The position numbers were made by a program, and so were the translations under genes. A stretch of 64,000 nucleotides of DNA, taken from CAVUPF01 sp963803755 (GTDB taxonomy: Bacteria; Actinomycetota; Thermoleophilia; Solirubrobacterales; 70-9). This document shows positions 7,023-15,206 of the stretch, in pieces; the stretch's first letter is position 1, and the number at the start of each line of letters is the position of its first letter. The DNA lies in NCBI GenBank assembly GCA_963803755.1, contig CAWDNP010000012.1, positions 248,001-312,000 of the forward strand, read 5' to 3'. The notes under the pieces were generated by a model. It was not told the origin of the DNA. It saw only the letters and a list, made by a program, of their open reading frames with translations, and did not search any database.

Positions 7023-8316
7023 TTGGACTCCGATCGGCATCTCAACTTCTTCGAACCCTTCGAGCGTACCCCGGCTCACTTCGAGAATCAGCTCACCCGC
7101 GCCTTCCTCGTGGTGCTCAAGATGGTCCCGTTGGCGCATACGGCATGGCTCCGGCTCGTGGCCACCGGATACCGCGGCAAGGAGGCCTACCTGCCCGGAC
7201 TGGACGAGGTAAGCGGCCCGATCGAGTACCTGACGCAGAGCGCCCACATCGGCGAGGTCCGGCTGCCTCGCGCCGCTGGTGAGGAAGCGGCCCCCCGGCT
7301 TCTCTCGGTCGTCCAGAGTGCAGATGCGTACGAGGGTGACGCTACGGTGCAGGCTTCCGATCGGCGCCAGGTGCTGGATGGTGTCGTGCGTTACGGCGAT
7401 CAGCTGGCAGTCGTCATCGAGTCAAAGCTCGATGAACTGGTCGATGACCGGCAGGTGCGAGAGATCAACGTCGGAGACAGCGGATGGGAGGTGGATCGCC
7501 ACTTCGTGGCAGTCGCCTGGCGGGAGGTGATCGAGTCCTGGCGACGCCTACTCGACCGAGAACTCCTCGGCCATGCCGAAGGGGACATCCTGCGGGACTT
7601 CCTCCTTCGCCCAGCGTCACTTCCCCCGTCTTCAGCCCTTTTCGAGCCTCTCCTCGTGCCGAGACAACGAGGAGTTGGCCGTCCTGCGCCTCGGGGCCCT
7701 GTTCGCCTGAAACCTTTCCCGAGGATCCGCGACGACGAGGGAGCGCCACCGCACCCGCCTCGAACTGAGCGGGCCAATAGTTCAGTACGCGTATCTGGAG
7801 CCGATTGCCGGTGCCGAAGCAAGGGTCGACCTGGGGCTGTGGCCGGGGGACACGCTGGGCCAATCACAGTCCCTCTACGGAAACGAGACTGCCGTACAGA
7901 GGCTGGCTGAGCTGGCACAGCATGGCTGGCGCATCGAGCCCAGCTTCCACTTCGGCCACGTTAATCGTGGCTACGTCACAACTCGAGGTTCGATCAGCCT
8001 TGAGGACTATCTGGCGCTCTGGCAAGAGCGCATCGGTTCGACCAGGCAGCTGGGACGGGATGAGTGGGTGGACTTCATGGCCGAGCTGGTCGCGTTACGG
8101 ATCGCGACCAAGGATGACGTTGCCGAGTTCGATCGAGTGTTCACGCACAGCAAACGTAAGAGCGCTACGCCCCGGCCGGGGCTGCGGGCGAGATTTAGCT
8201 GGCCATTTGAGGAGGCGGCGAAACTTGACGATGCCGAACGCCTGGGGTCAGAGGTCGTAAAGAAGCTCAGTCAATTCATGGACGCCCTGGGCGAGCCTGT
8301 GCCTCGCTCTGTGTAG
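7023..8316 (+). CDS. PD-(D/E)xK nuclease-like protein with C-terminal domain (frame change and internal stop)
   Basis: Frame one (from the TTG at 7023) reads 'LNFFEPFERTPAHFENQLT', 'RAFLVVLK' and then a nuclease core: 'VLDGVVRYGDQLAVVIESK', an Asp followed by ExK as in PD-(D/E)xK restriction-like folds. At about 7604 one extra base moves the sense to the next frame: 'FAQRHFPRLQPFSSL...ELAVLRLGALFA', then a TGA at 7708-7710. The same frame then continues as a natural C-terminal domain, 'SGPIVQYAYLEPIAGAEA', 'LWPGDTLGQ', 'WRIEPSFHFGHVNRGYV', ending at 8316. I read it as one protein of about 430 residues damaged by an indel and a stop (or two close indels). Whether it cuts DNA, and in what system, is not established. 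Confidence 0.5.
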
Positions 8317-8399
8317 CCGTTCGTTCGCCTTCGGCGAGAACGACCCCTTCTGGACCGCGAACAAGGGCGGACGGAGGGACGGACGGAGACCCGGAGTGA

Positions 8400-8552
8400 C
8401 AATCCGCCCCCGTGCCCCTTTCCTAAGCGGTTGAGAGCGCACTTCGGCAGCCGACCACGCCCACTCACCATGAGAAATACATAGGTGGTGAGCGGTCGTG
8501 GTCGGCTGCCGAATTGCTGGTAGGGCAGTGAAAGGGGCACGGAGGCGGATTG
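8400..8552. repeat. Nested inverted repeats forming one 153-bp palindromic structure
   Basis: The outer arms, 8400-8422 and 8530-8552, match at 22 of 23 positions when one is reversed and complemented. The inner arms, 8443-8459 and 8497-8513, match perfectly over 17 bp (TTCGGCAGCCGACCACG). Inside those, CTCACCA faces TGGTGAG-like sequence, leaving a small A+T-richer loop around 8470-8483. The single mismatch and the long total stem point to selection for structure. No ORF crosses it convincingly. Confidence 0.9.
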
Positions 8553-8603
8553 CTGTTGGTGCGGTGCAGTTGGGACCGGGGACTGGGGGTGGGGGAGAAA
8601 GAA

Positions 8604-8646
8604 AAGACGAAGCTGGGGGGGCCGAAAAGTGGGCCAGCTTCGTCTT
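8604..8646. repeat. 13-bp perfect hairpin just before the winged-helix gene
   Basis: AAGACGAAGCTGG (8604-8616) and CCAGCTTCGTCTT (8634-8646) are perfect complements around a 17-base G-rich loop. It lies 8 bp upstream of the ATG at 8655. A T-run is absent on the plus strand. It may be a transcription terminator, an operator, or part of the same cis-acting region as the nested repeats to its left. Confidence 0.8.
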
Positions 8647-8654
8647 AGTAACGA

Positions 8655-9367
8655 ATGGATGCCGTGATCGAGAGCAGCGTGGTTGAGCCCCGCAGGACCG
8701 CGCCGGGGAGAAATCGCGACCGGGAGCTGGTCCGCTACGTCGGTCGGCCACGGCGTGGTGCGGATCGACCAGGTTATGACGGCAATGAGCGCCGGCCGGA
8801 CCGTGGACCTATGACCGCGTCGCGGCCTGCGTCGAAGCGGGCCTCCTGGAGCGCTTGGAGCTGGTCCGCTCCGAGCCGGGCCTCCTCCGCGCCACCCGAG
8901 ACGGCCTGCGCTACGCCGGCCTCGGCCTGTCGGTCGCGACGATCACTCCCGGCGCGGTCGACCATCGCCTGCGCTGCGCCTCCACCGCGCAGCTGCTCGG
9001 CCGCCACTTCGGCCACGACCGCGTTCTCACCGAGCGCGAGCTGGTCTTGGCCGAGCAGATCGAGGGGCGCCCGATCGCCAGCGCCCAGGTCGGAGAGCTG
9101 CCCAACGGCGCGCCTCGCTTTCACCGACCCGACCTCGCCGTCCTCGCCGAGGGCGGAACGATCGCGATCGAGGTCGAGCTGACCCCGAAGGCGCCGCGCC
9201 GCCTTGAGGCGATCATCCGCGCCTGGCGCCGCGCCGTCGGCTCTGGCGTCGTGGCGCAGGTCCATTACCACTGCGCCCCCGGCCAAACCCGCCGCGCCGT
9301 CGAGCGCGCCGTCGCCAAGGTTCGTGCCGGGCAGTTCATCGCGATCGGTGAGGCGGTGCCGCGGTGA
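8655..9367 (+). CDS. Winged-helix / PD-(D/E)xK-like protein of replication-relaxation type, two frame changes
   Basis: From the ATG at 8655: 'RDRELVRYVGR', then one extra base near 8748, 'HGVVRIDQVMTAMSAGRTV', then one extra base near 8806, 'TYDRVAACVEAGLLERLEL', and on without break to the TGA at 9365-9367. The first 90 residues form a winged helix-turn-helix. The C-terminal part has 'RFHRPDLAVL', 'IAIEVELTPK' and 'RRLEAIIRAW', an Asp...GluxGlu...Lys arrangement as seen in replication-relaxation (Replic_Relax-like) proteins of actinobacterial plasmids and conjugative elements. Such proteins are thought to act near replication or transfer origins. Inverted repeats lie immediately upstream, which fits. 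The assignment to the family is by pattern only. Confidence 0.55.
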
Positions 9368-9639
9368 CTTTGCTGCTCAAACAGCGTGAAGCCGGCCCGA
9401 TTGCTTTGCAGAAGGGCATCGACTCCCTGATCGCTTGCGAAGAGGCTCGCTATGGCGGGCGCTGGAAGCTGCTCTCACCACCCGACGGGCTCAAAGGGCC
9501 CGGCGCGGTGGGGGCCAGGAACGTCGATCGCCTCCAGGTTGTCGCTCCAGACGACCAGGATGCGCTCGGCCGGCGACGCCCCACGGGGCTGTCTGCGAAC
9601 GAACACATGGCGGATCATGCCCGCCAGCAGGTTGCGTAG
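9364..9639 (+). CDS. Doubtful 91-codon ORF overlapping the recombinase 3' end
   Basis: It starts with a GTG whose TGA overlap (GTGA) couples it to the winged-helix gene. The first 40 residues ('KQREAGPIALQKGIDSLIA', 'YGGRWKLLSPPDG') look natural. After about 9475 it only mirrors the recombinase on the other strand. It is probably the head of a gene truncated by rearrangement next to the recombinase. No family is recognised. Confidence 0.25.
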   Translation: MTLLLKQREAGPIALQKGIDSLIACEEARYGGRWKLLSPPDGLKGPGAVGARNVDRLQVVAPDDQDALGRRRPTGLSANEHMADHARQQVA

Positions 9640-10963
9640 GCCGTGGCGGTCGAGATCGGCAAGCGAGCGCTGCGCAAGCTCTCGTGCCTCTTGAGTGGCG
9701 AGGGCGAGGTCGCGGGCGGCTCGGCGGCCTTCGCGATTGTCGATCCGGACGCGCAGCGCGTCCTGCCAACCCTGCTCGCCGAGCAGCCTTCGCGCCTCGA
9801 CATCGGCGGCGAACTTTTCGACCTCCAGCTCGGCAGCCGCAAATGCCTCGATCGCGGCGTAGCCTTGGGCATCTACCTCCGTTTGCCCGATCAGGAGGTC
9901 CTGCTGGCGGGCGCCCACCAGCGATGTGACGTATCCCTCGACGTGCGCGGCCGAAATAACCGATGGGCCAGGGCAGCCGCGTGTGGAGCGTTGGCAGCGG
10001 TAGACCGGGTAGTCGCCCGATGCGCCGCCGTTGGCCTGGCCGCCCATCGCATACCGGCAGGCCGCGCACCGGATCAGCCCGGTGAGCAGGAACGGCGAGG
10101 CAGCTTTGCGCTGTTCGCGCGGCTCGCGCTGGCAGCGCTGCCAGGTCCGCTCGGTGGTGAGCGGCGCGTGGGCCTCGGTATTGACGAGCTGCCCGTGGCG
10201 GACCTCTCCGAGGTAGACCCGGCTCCTGAGACCAGCGGCGGACCTCGCTCGGGCTCCAGGGCGCGCCGCCGTGGCGGGGAGCCTCTCGGGTGATCCAGTG
10301 GGCCAGGGCCGTGTCGCCGTACTGGCGCGTGGAGCCACGATTGAACAGCTCTGACATTGACGGCCCGTGGGTGGGGGAGGGCACCAAAAGACCCGGCCCG
10401 GTCGGGCCGCCCAGCGCGGCCGAATCGACCGGCGAGATGTGGGTGGGTTTCGTCGGTACGGCCTCGACCTTCAGGTAGCCGTTCGGAGTCGGCCCGATGT
10501 GCGCGCCCCGCGCGATCGCGCGGGCCTTTGCCGTCTTCCAGCGTGTCTTGGCCTGGTCGAGGAACAGCTCGGCGTTGCTGAGGAAGCTCCGCAGCATGTA
10601 GCGGCCCTCGTCGGTACGAGGGTCGATGCGCTCATGACAGGAGGCGAAGACCTGATTGCGATCGACGATTTCGCGAATGATCTTTGAGCCGTCCGCAGTG
10701 GAGCGGGCGAAGCGGTCGACGCTCATCACGACGATGCCGTCGGAATCCCCCGCCTCCAGACGGTCGAGCATCGCCTGAAAGCCGGGGCGCTCGGTGTTGC
10801 CGCCGCTGAAGTCCTGGTCGTCGTGCCAGGCCACGATCGACCCGCCGAGTTCGGAAGCGTAGGACTCGATCGACTCGCGCTGCACATCGGGGGAGATGTA
10901 CCCTTCGCCCTCGCGGCCGCCGACGCGGCTCACCCGGATATAGCCATCTAGTCTCAATTCCAC
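9475..10963 (-). CDS. Large serine recombinase (site-specific integrase/resolvase), one frame change
   Basis: The N-terminal frame (start 10963) shows a serine recombinase catalytic domain: 'GYIRVSRVGGREGEG' with the catalytic Ser in 'RVS', 'DQDFSGGNTERPGFQAML', 'VMSVDRFARST'. It is followed by a recombinase domain. Near 10235 the sense moves to the next frame, which reads 'LRSRVYLGEVRHG', the zinc ribbon 'LIRCAACRYAMGG' and 'YRCQRSTRGCPGP', and a long coiled segment ending at 9475. Together this is about 495 residues, the architecture of phage and element integrases and TnpX-like enzymes. It starts only 11 bp from the divergent efp start, so one end of the integrated element probably lies at this junction. 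Confidence 0.8.
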
Positions 10964-10974
10964 CCTCCGAGAAT

Positions 10975-11538
10975 ATGCAAGTTTCTACAAACCAATTCAA
11001 GAACGGAAGCCATATCGAGATCGACGGGACGATCTTCCGGATCATCGAGTTCCAGCACGTCAAGCCCGGCAAGGGCGGGGCGTTCGTACGAACGAAACTG
11101 CGCAAGATCAACGACGGCTCGGTCCAGGACAAGACGTTCAGGGCGGGGGAGAAGTTCCGGCCGGTGCGAACCGAGTCACGCAAGATGCAGTACCTCTACG
11201 ACTCCGGCAATGCCGCGGTCTTCATGGATAGCCGCGACTACGAGCAGATCGAGATTCCGCGCGAGGTCGCCGGTGAGGCGATGCAATGGGTGCTGCCTAA
11301 CGCGGAGGTCGACGTGCTCTTTGTCGACGAACGGCCCAGCGACGTGCAGGTGGCAAGCGCGATCGACATGAATGTGACCCGGACCGAGCCCGGGGTGAAG
11401 GGGGACACTGCGTCGGGCGGCGGCACCAAGCCGGCGACCCTGGAGTCCGGTGTGGTCGTCCAGGTGCCGCTCTTTATCGAGGAGGGCGAGACGATCCGCG
11501 TCGACACCCGAAGCGGCGAGTACGTTCCCCGCGCCTGA
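10975..11538 (+). CDS. efp: Elongation factor P
   Basis: 187 residues, the standard EF-P length. It has an N-terminal KOW-like domain with the tip loop 'KPGKGGAF' (Lys33 at the conserved position) and two OB domains ending 'IRVDTRSGEYVPRA'. EF-P binds ribosomes stalled on polyproline and restores peptide bond formation. No EpmA/B-type modification gene is nearby. It heads the efp-nusB-(xseB-like)-isoprenoid operon. The 11-bp gap to the divergent recombinase leaves no room for its own promoter, so efp must be read from inside the recombinase gene or from further left. Confidence 0.97.
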   Translation: MQVSTNQFKNGSHIEIDGTIFRIIEFQHVKPGKGGAFVRTKLRKINDGSVQDKTFRAGEKFRPVRTESRKMQYLYDSGNAAVFMDSRDYEQIEIPREVAGEAMQWVLPNAEVDVLFVDERPSDVQVASAIDMNVTRTEPGVKGDTASGGGTKPATLESGVVVQVPLFIEEGETIRVDTRSGEYVPRA

Positions 11539-11577
11539 GCGGCTCCCGGCCGCCGGAAGCGCGAGAATAGGGCGTCC

Positions 11578-11949
11578 ATGCGCAGATCTGAACAACGCCG
11601 CGACGCCGTTTTTGCCTGTTACCAGCGCGACGTCACCAGGCGTCCCCTCGACGAGCTCGTCGCTGGCTCCCGCCCTTTCACCCGCGAGCTCGCCGAGGGG
11701 GTTGAGTCCCACCGCGAGGAGCTGGACGCGATCATCGCTCGCCATGCGAAGGGCTGGGACCTGGACCGGATCGCGCCACTGGACCGCAACCTGATGCGGG
11801 TGGCGCTCTATGAGATCGAGCACGGCGACGCGCCGACTGAGGTGGCGATCGATGAGGCGGTTGAGATCGCCAAGGAGTACTGCGGAGCCGAGGCCCCCGG
11901 CTTTGTCAACGGGATCCTCGGCGCCGCCGTGCGGGAGGGGGTCAGGTGA
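11578..11949 (+). CDS. nusB: Transcription antitermination factor NusB
   Basis: A 123-residue all-helical protein with the NusB landmarks: 'RRDAVFACYQRDV' at the N-terminus, 'GWDLDRIAPLDRNLMRVALYE' and 'TEVAIDEAVEIAKEY', then 'APGFVNGILGA'. NusB pairs with NusE (S10) on boxA RNA to prevent premature termination in rRNA operons. It begins 39 bp after efp and overlaps the next small ORF by the GTGA arrangement, so it is translationally coupled to it. The efp-nusB order is standard. Confidence 0.95.
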   Translation: MRRSEQRRDAVFACYQRDVTRRPLDELVAGSRPFTRELAEGVESHREELDAIIARHAKGWDLDRIAPLDRNLMRVALYEIEHGDAPTEVAIDEAVEIAKEYCGAEAPGFVNGILGAAVREGVR

Positions 11950-12116
11950 GCCGCCTGCGCGAGATTTCCGAGCGCCTCCAGATGATCGCCGCCGAGCTGG
12001 AGAGCGAGGAGGCCGACGGGGCGCGCGCCGGGGAGCTGGCGCACGAGGCGGCCGAGCTCTCCGCCGAGGCGGTCGAGGAGGCAAACCGCCGCATGCGCGA
12101 GGCCGATGCAGAGTGA
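11946..12116 (+). CDS. Small coiled-coil protein, XseB-like
   Basis: 56 residues, not long enough for most gene callers. It runs from a GTG at 11946 (GTGA overlap with nusB) to the TGA at 12114-12116. The sequence is two amphipathic helices, 'LREISERLQMIAAELES' and 'GELAHEAAELSAEAVEEAN'. The shape and position match the exonuclease VII small subunit, which often precedes the polyprenyl synthase and dxs, but conserved XseB residues are few and no xseA is in the window. Its end overlaps the start of the next gene by 11 bp. Confidence 0.55.
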   Translation: MSRLREISERLQMIAAELESEEADGARAGELAHEAAELSAEAVEEANRRMREADAE

Positions 12117-12996
12117 GCGCCGCCTCTCGCCACTGATGTACCCCGAGGACCTTCGCTCCCTGGTTGACGCCGCCCTCGACCGGCTGCGTTTCTCAACGGC
12201 TGCGCCGACGGCCGGGCTCGAGGCGGCGATGCGCTACTCGCTACTGGCCGGCGGCAAGCGGGTTCGCCCAGTCCTCACGCTGGCTACCACCCGCGCCCTT
12301 GGCGCCGACCCCGAGCGCTTCCTGCCGGTCGCTTGCGCGATCGAGCTGATCCACACCTACTCGCTGATCCACGACGATCTACCGGCGATGGACGATGACG
12401 ACTTGCGCCGTGGCCTGCCGACCTCCCACGTCAAATTTGGCGAGGACGTGGCGATCCTGGCCGGCGACGGACTCTTCGCCGAAGCGGTCCGCCTCTTCTG
12501 CGAGCAGCCCGGGGAGCCGGCCCGGGTCCTCTCTGCCCTGCGCGAGCTGGCGGCGGCGACCGGCGTCGACGGGATGGTCGGCGGCCAGTACGTCGACGTC
12601 GCCGGCAAGGAGACCGATGCGGAGGGCTTGCGCGCCCTGCACGCTCTGAAGACAGGGCGGCTAATCGCCGCCAGCGTCGGCGTCGTGCTGGTGCTGGAGG
12701 GCCTCTGCGAACCTGAGACAATTCCCTACCGTCGGTTCGCGAGTGAGCTGGGAGTCCTTTTCCAGATCGTCGACGACATCCTCGACGTGACCGAGAGCGA
12801 CGAGCAGCTAGGCAAGCCCCACGGAAGCGACGAGCGACATGGCAAACTCACCTATGTCAGCCTCTTCGGCCTCGACCGGGCACGCGAGCTCGCCGCCGAG
12901 TCCCACGCGAAGGCGAGCGAGGCTCTCGCCGGGGCAAGCGGCGAGACCGACGACCTGAAGCGGGTCGCCGACTACATCTTTACTAGGCACGAATGA
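12106..12996 (+). CDS. Polyprenyl (farnesyl/geranylgeranyl) diphosphate synthase
   Basis: A 296-residue trans-prenyltransferase. The first aspartate-rich motif is 'DDLPAMDDDDLRRG' (about 90-103) and the second is 'QIVDDILDVTES' (about 222-233). 'GGKRVRPVL' near residue 50 binds the substrate diphosphate. It condenses IPP with allylic diphosphates to make C15 or C20 chains for quinones, carotenoids or lipid carriers. Residues before the first motif (His-Thr-Tyr-Ser) suggest a medium-length product but do not decide it. It overlaps the small ORF upstream and dxs downstream (ATGA), placing precursor supply and chain building in one operon. Confidence 0.92.
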   Translation: MQSERRLSPLMYPEDLRSLVDAALDRLRFSTAAPTAGLEAAMRYSLLAGGKRVRPVLTLATTRALGADPERFLPVACAIELIHTYSLIHDDLPAMDDDDLRRGLPTSHVKFGEDVAILAGDGLFAEAVRLFCEQPGEPARVLSALRELAAATGVDGMVGGQYVDVAGKETDAEGLRALHALKTGRLIAASVGVVLVLEGLCEPETIPYRRFASELGVLFQIVDDILDVTESDEQLGKPHGSDERHGKLTYVSLFGLDRARELAAESHAKASEALAGASGETDDLKRVADYIFTRHE

Positions 12997-15026
12997 CCGA
13001 CATCCCGCAGACGCCAGAGCACGAGGACGAGGTACCCGAGCCGCTGCTCGGGGCGATCGACGGCCCGGCTGAACTCCACGGTCTTGACGACGATCAGCTT
13101 CAGCAGGTCGCGCAGGAGATGCGCACCTACATCATCGACACGATCGGCGAGATCGGCGGCCACTTCGGCGCCAACCTCGGCACCTGCGAGCTGGCAGTTG
13201 CCCTCCACAGCCTGCTCGAATCCCCCCGCGACAAGATCCTCTGGGATGTCGGCCATCAGGCCTACCCGCACAAGATCCTTACCGGCCGCCGCGACCGGCT
13301 GCCGACGATCCGCCAGCACGGGGGCCTTGCCCCGTTCTGTTCGATCTTTGAGTCCGAGCACGACATCATGGGTGCCGGCCACGCTTCGACCTCGATCGGC
13401 TACGCGGTCGGGCTGAAGGAGGCGATGCGCAAGGGGATCGGCGAGGATGGCAGGGTCGCCGCCGTGATCGGTGATGGGGCCCTGACCGGCGGCGTCGCCT
13501 ACGAGGCGTTGCACGCGGCCGGCGGCCTGCAGACGCCGATCGTGATCGTCCTCAACGACAACGGGATGTCGATCTCACCCAACGTCGGGGCGCTTTCGCG
13601 CTACTTCAACCGCGTCCGCCTCAACCCGCGCCTTTACCACGCCCGCGAGGGGGTTGAGGACCGGCTGACCAAACTGCCCCTCGGCCTCGGCAGGCGGATT
13701 GAGCGCCTCGGGCCGGAGATCAAGTCCGCAATCAAGGCCTACTGGGCCCCCGGCCTCTTCTTTGAGGAGCTCGACCTCGCCTACATGGGTGTGATCGACG
13801 GCCACGACGTGCATGCTTTGCGGGCGGCTCTACGCGAGGCGTTTGAGGCCGACCGCCCGGTTGTAGTCCACATCCACACGGTCAAGGGCAAGGGCTTCGC
13901 CCCCGCGGAGGAGGGTGGTCTGGAAGGCATGGAGCGCTGGCACGCGGCCAAGCCCAATTCGATCGTGAACGGATCGCCCGCCAAGCCCGTTCCGGTCAAG
14001 GAGTCCGACTCGCCGGATTCGATCGCGCCGGAGCGACTGGAGAAGCCGCCGCCCGCGAGCGCCCCGCCCCAGTACACGCAGGTCTTCGCCGAGGCGATTG
14101 TCGCCGAGGCAAAGCGCGACGAGCGGGTGATCGGGATCACCGCAGCGATGGCGGGGGGGACCGGCCTGCAGAAACTCGCCGACGAGGTCCCCGGCCAGTA
14201 CTACGACGTCGGCATCGCCGAGCAGAACGCGGTGCTGCTGGCCTCTGGGCTGGCGCTGCAGGGGGCAAAGCCGGTCTGCGCGATCTACTCGACCTTCCTC
14301 CAGCGCGCCTACGACCAGATCATCCACGATGTCTGCCTACAGGAGCTCGACGTCACCTTCGCGATGGACCGCGCCGGGCTGGTCGGCGACGACGGGCCGA
14401 CCCACCACGGCGCCTTCGACGTTTCCTACTTGCGGCCGATCCCCAACGTCGTCGTGATGGCGCCTCGCGATGAGGCGATGCTGGTCCACATGCTGCGCAC
14501 GGCGCTGGCCCATCCCGGCCCGGCTGCGCTTCGCTACCCGCGCGGCGCGGCCGAGGGGGTGGAGATGCCGGCGGAGCCGAGGGAGATCCCGATCGGAAGC
14601 GGAGAGCTGTTGGCGAACGGGGAGCGGGTGGCGCTGCTGGGCTATGGCTACGGAGTCACCGTCGCGCTGGAGACGGCGAAGATTCTCGCCGGGCACGGCC
14701 TCGAGCCGACCGTCGCTGATGCCCGCTTCGTCAAGCCTCTCGACGCTGAGCTGGCGGAGCGCCTGGCGCTCGACCACGATCTGGTGGTGACGATCGAGGA
14801 GAACGTGCTACCCGGCGGCTTTGGCTCGGCCGTCCTCGAGCACTTGGAGGGTGCCTTCGCCGATCGCCCGGGCGAGCGCGCGCGGGTTCTGCGGGTCGGC
14901 CTGCCGGACCGCTACGTCACCCACGGCAAGCCGGTCCTGCTGCGAGCGGAGGTCGGGCTGACGGGCGAGTCGGTGGCGGAGCGGGTGCTGGCGGCGCTGC
15001 ACTCCCCGGAGCCGGTTCTCGGCTGA
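12993..15026 (+). CDS. dxs: 1-deoxy-D-xylulose-5-phosphate synthase
   Basis: 677 residues. It makes DXP from pyruvate and glyceraldehyde 3-phosphate, the first step of the MEP isoprenoid pathway and a branch to thiamine and PLP. Visible are 'GHQAYPHKILTGR', 'GAGHASTSIGYAVG', the thiamine-diphosphate motif 'GDGALTGG...NDNGMSIS', and in the second half 'YDVGIAEQNAVLLASG' with the catalytic Glu, then 'DGPTHHGAFDVSYLRPIPN'. A low-complexity Pro/Lys linker near residue 340 joins the two domains. It overlaps the prenyl synthase by 4 bp and ends the operon; the hairpins at 15131-15206 follow. Confidence 0.97.
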   Translation: MTDIPQTPEHEDEVPEPLLGAIDGPAELHGLDDDQLQQVAQEMRTYIIDTIGEIGGHFGANLGTCELAVALHSLLESPRDKILWDVGHQAYPHKILTGRRDRLPTIRQHGGLAPFCSIFESEHDIMGAGHASTSIGYAVGLKEAMRKGIGEDGRVAAVIGDGALTGGVAYEALHAAGGLQTPIVIVLNDNGMSISPNVGALSRYFNRVRLNPRLYHAREGVEDRLTKLPLGLGRRIERLGPEIKSAIKAYWAPGLFFEELDLAYMGVIDGHDVHALRAALREAFEADRPVVVHIHTVKGKGFAPAEEGGLEGMERWHAAKPNSIVNGSPAKPVPVKESDSPDSIAPERLEKPPPASAPPQYTQVFAEAIVAEAKRDERVIGITAAMAGGTGLQKLADEVPGQYYDVGIAEQNAVLLASGLALQGAKPVCAIYSTFLQRAYDQIIHDVCLQELDVTFAMDRAGLVGDDGPTHHGAFDVSYLRPIPNVVVMAPRDEAMLVHMLRTALAHPGPAALRYPRGAAEGVEMPAEPREIPIGSGELLANGERVALLGYGYGVTVALETAKILAGHGLEPTVADARFVKPLDAELAERLALDHDLVVTIEENVLPGGFGSAVLEHLEGAFADRPGERARVLRVGLPDRYVTHGKPVLLRAEVGLTGESVAERVLAALHSPEPVLG

Positions 15027-15084
15027 GTTTGAATCAAAGCGCTCAATCGAATAGTGTTCTAGTTGGCTCTTCGGTGGCACAGAA

Positions 15085-15143
15085 CGCTTCTGGAGTCGCC
15101 ACAGGGAGAAGAGACCAGTATCTCTATGTATGTGGGTCCGATG
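15085..15143. repeat. Dispersed intergenic element, copy A
   Basis: This sequence aligns with 18740-18803 (copy B) over about 60 bp: CGCTTCTGG, then ACAGGGA, then a small hairpin, then TATCTCTAT.TATGTGG.TCCG. In copy A the hairpin is AGAGA (15110-15114) with TCTCT (15121-15125). The two copies lie 3.6 kb apart in unrelated gene contexts. It may be a leader, small RNA or mobile short repeat. The strand is unknown. Confidence 0.6.
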
Positions 15144-15162
15144 GAGAGGTAGCGGACCCACA
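15131..15162. terminator. 10-bp perfect hairpin after dxs
   Basis: TGTGGGTCCG (15131-15140) pairs with CGGACCCACA (15153-15162) around a 12-base loop. It lies about 100 bp after the dxs stop and partly overlaps dispersed element copy A. No T-run follows, as is common for actinobacterial terminators. Confidence 0.6.
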
Positions 15163-15165
15163 TTC

Positions 15166-15206
15166 GGGTTGAGCCTCCGCGGTCCGGTCCCGCGGAGGCT
15201 CAACCC
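15166..15206. terminator. Bidirectional 17-bp terminator hairpin between dxs and padR
   Basis: The arms 15166-15182 and 15190-15206 are perfect complements with a 7-base loop. The right arm includes the PadR gene's stop codon. It lies between convergent transcription units, so it can serve both directions. There is no T-tract on either side. Confidence 0.8.

Larger units (their letters stand above)
8317..8654. other. Gene-free region rich in inverted repeats
   Basis: 338 bp between the nuclease-like gene and the winged-helix gene. It starts with short GACGGA repeats (about 8369-8387), then holds the nested inverted repeats at 8400-8552 and the hairpin at 8604-8646. No ORF here looks coding. 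Its position between two genes of mobile-element type suggests a cis-acting site such as an origin of transfer or an attachment-type sequence; this is inference. Confidence 0.7.

Noticed and set aside
7708..7710. Selenocysteine at the internal TGA of the nuclease-like gene
   Set aside because: No Cys position is expected there, no SECIS-like hairpin follows directly, and the gene has another frame defect close by.
11176..12084. 302-codon minus-strand ORF opposite efp and nusB
   Set aside because: It mirrors two certain genes and is Arg/Pro/Ala-rich without any domain.
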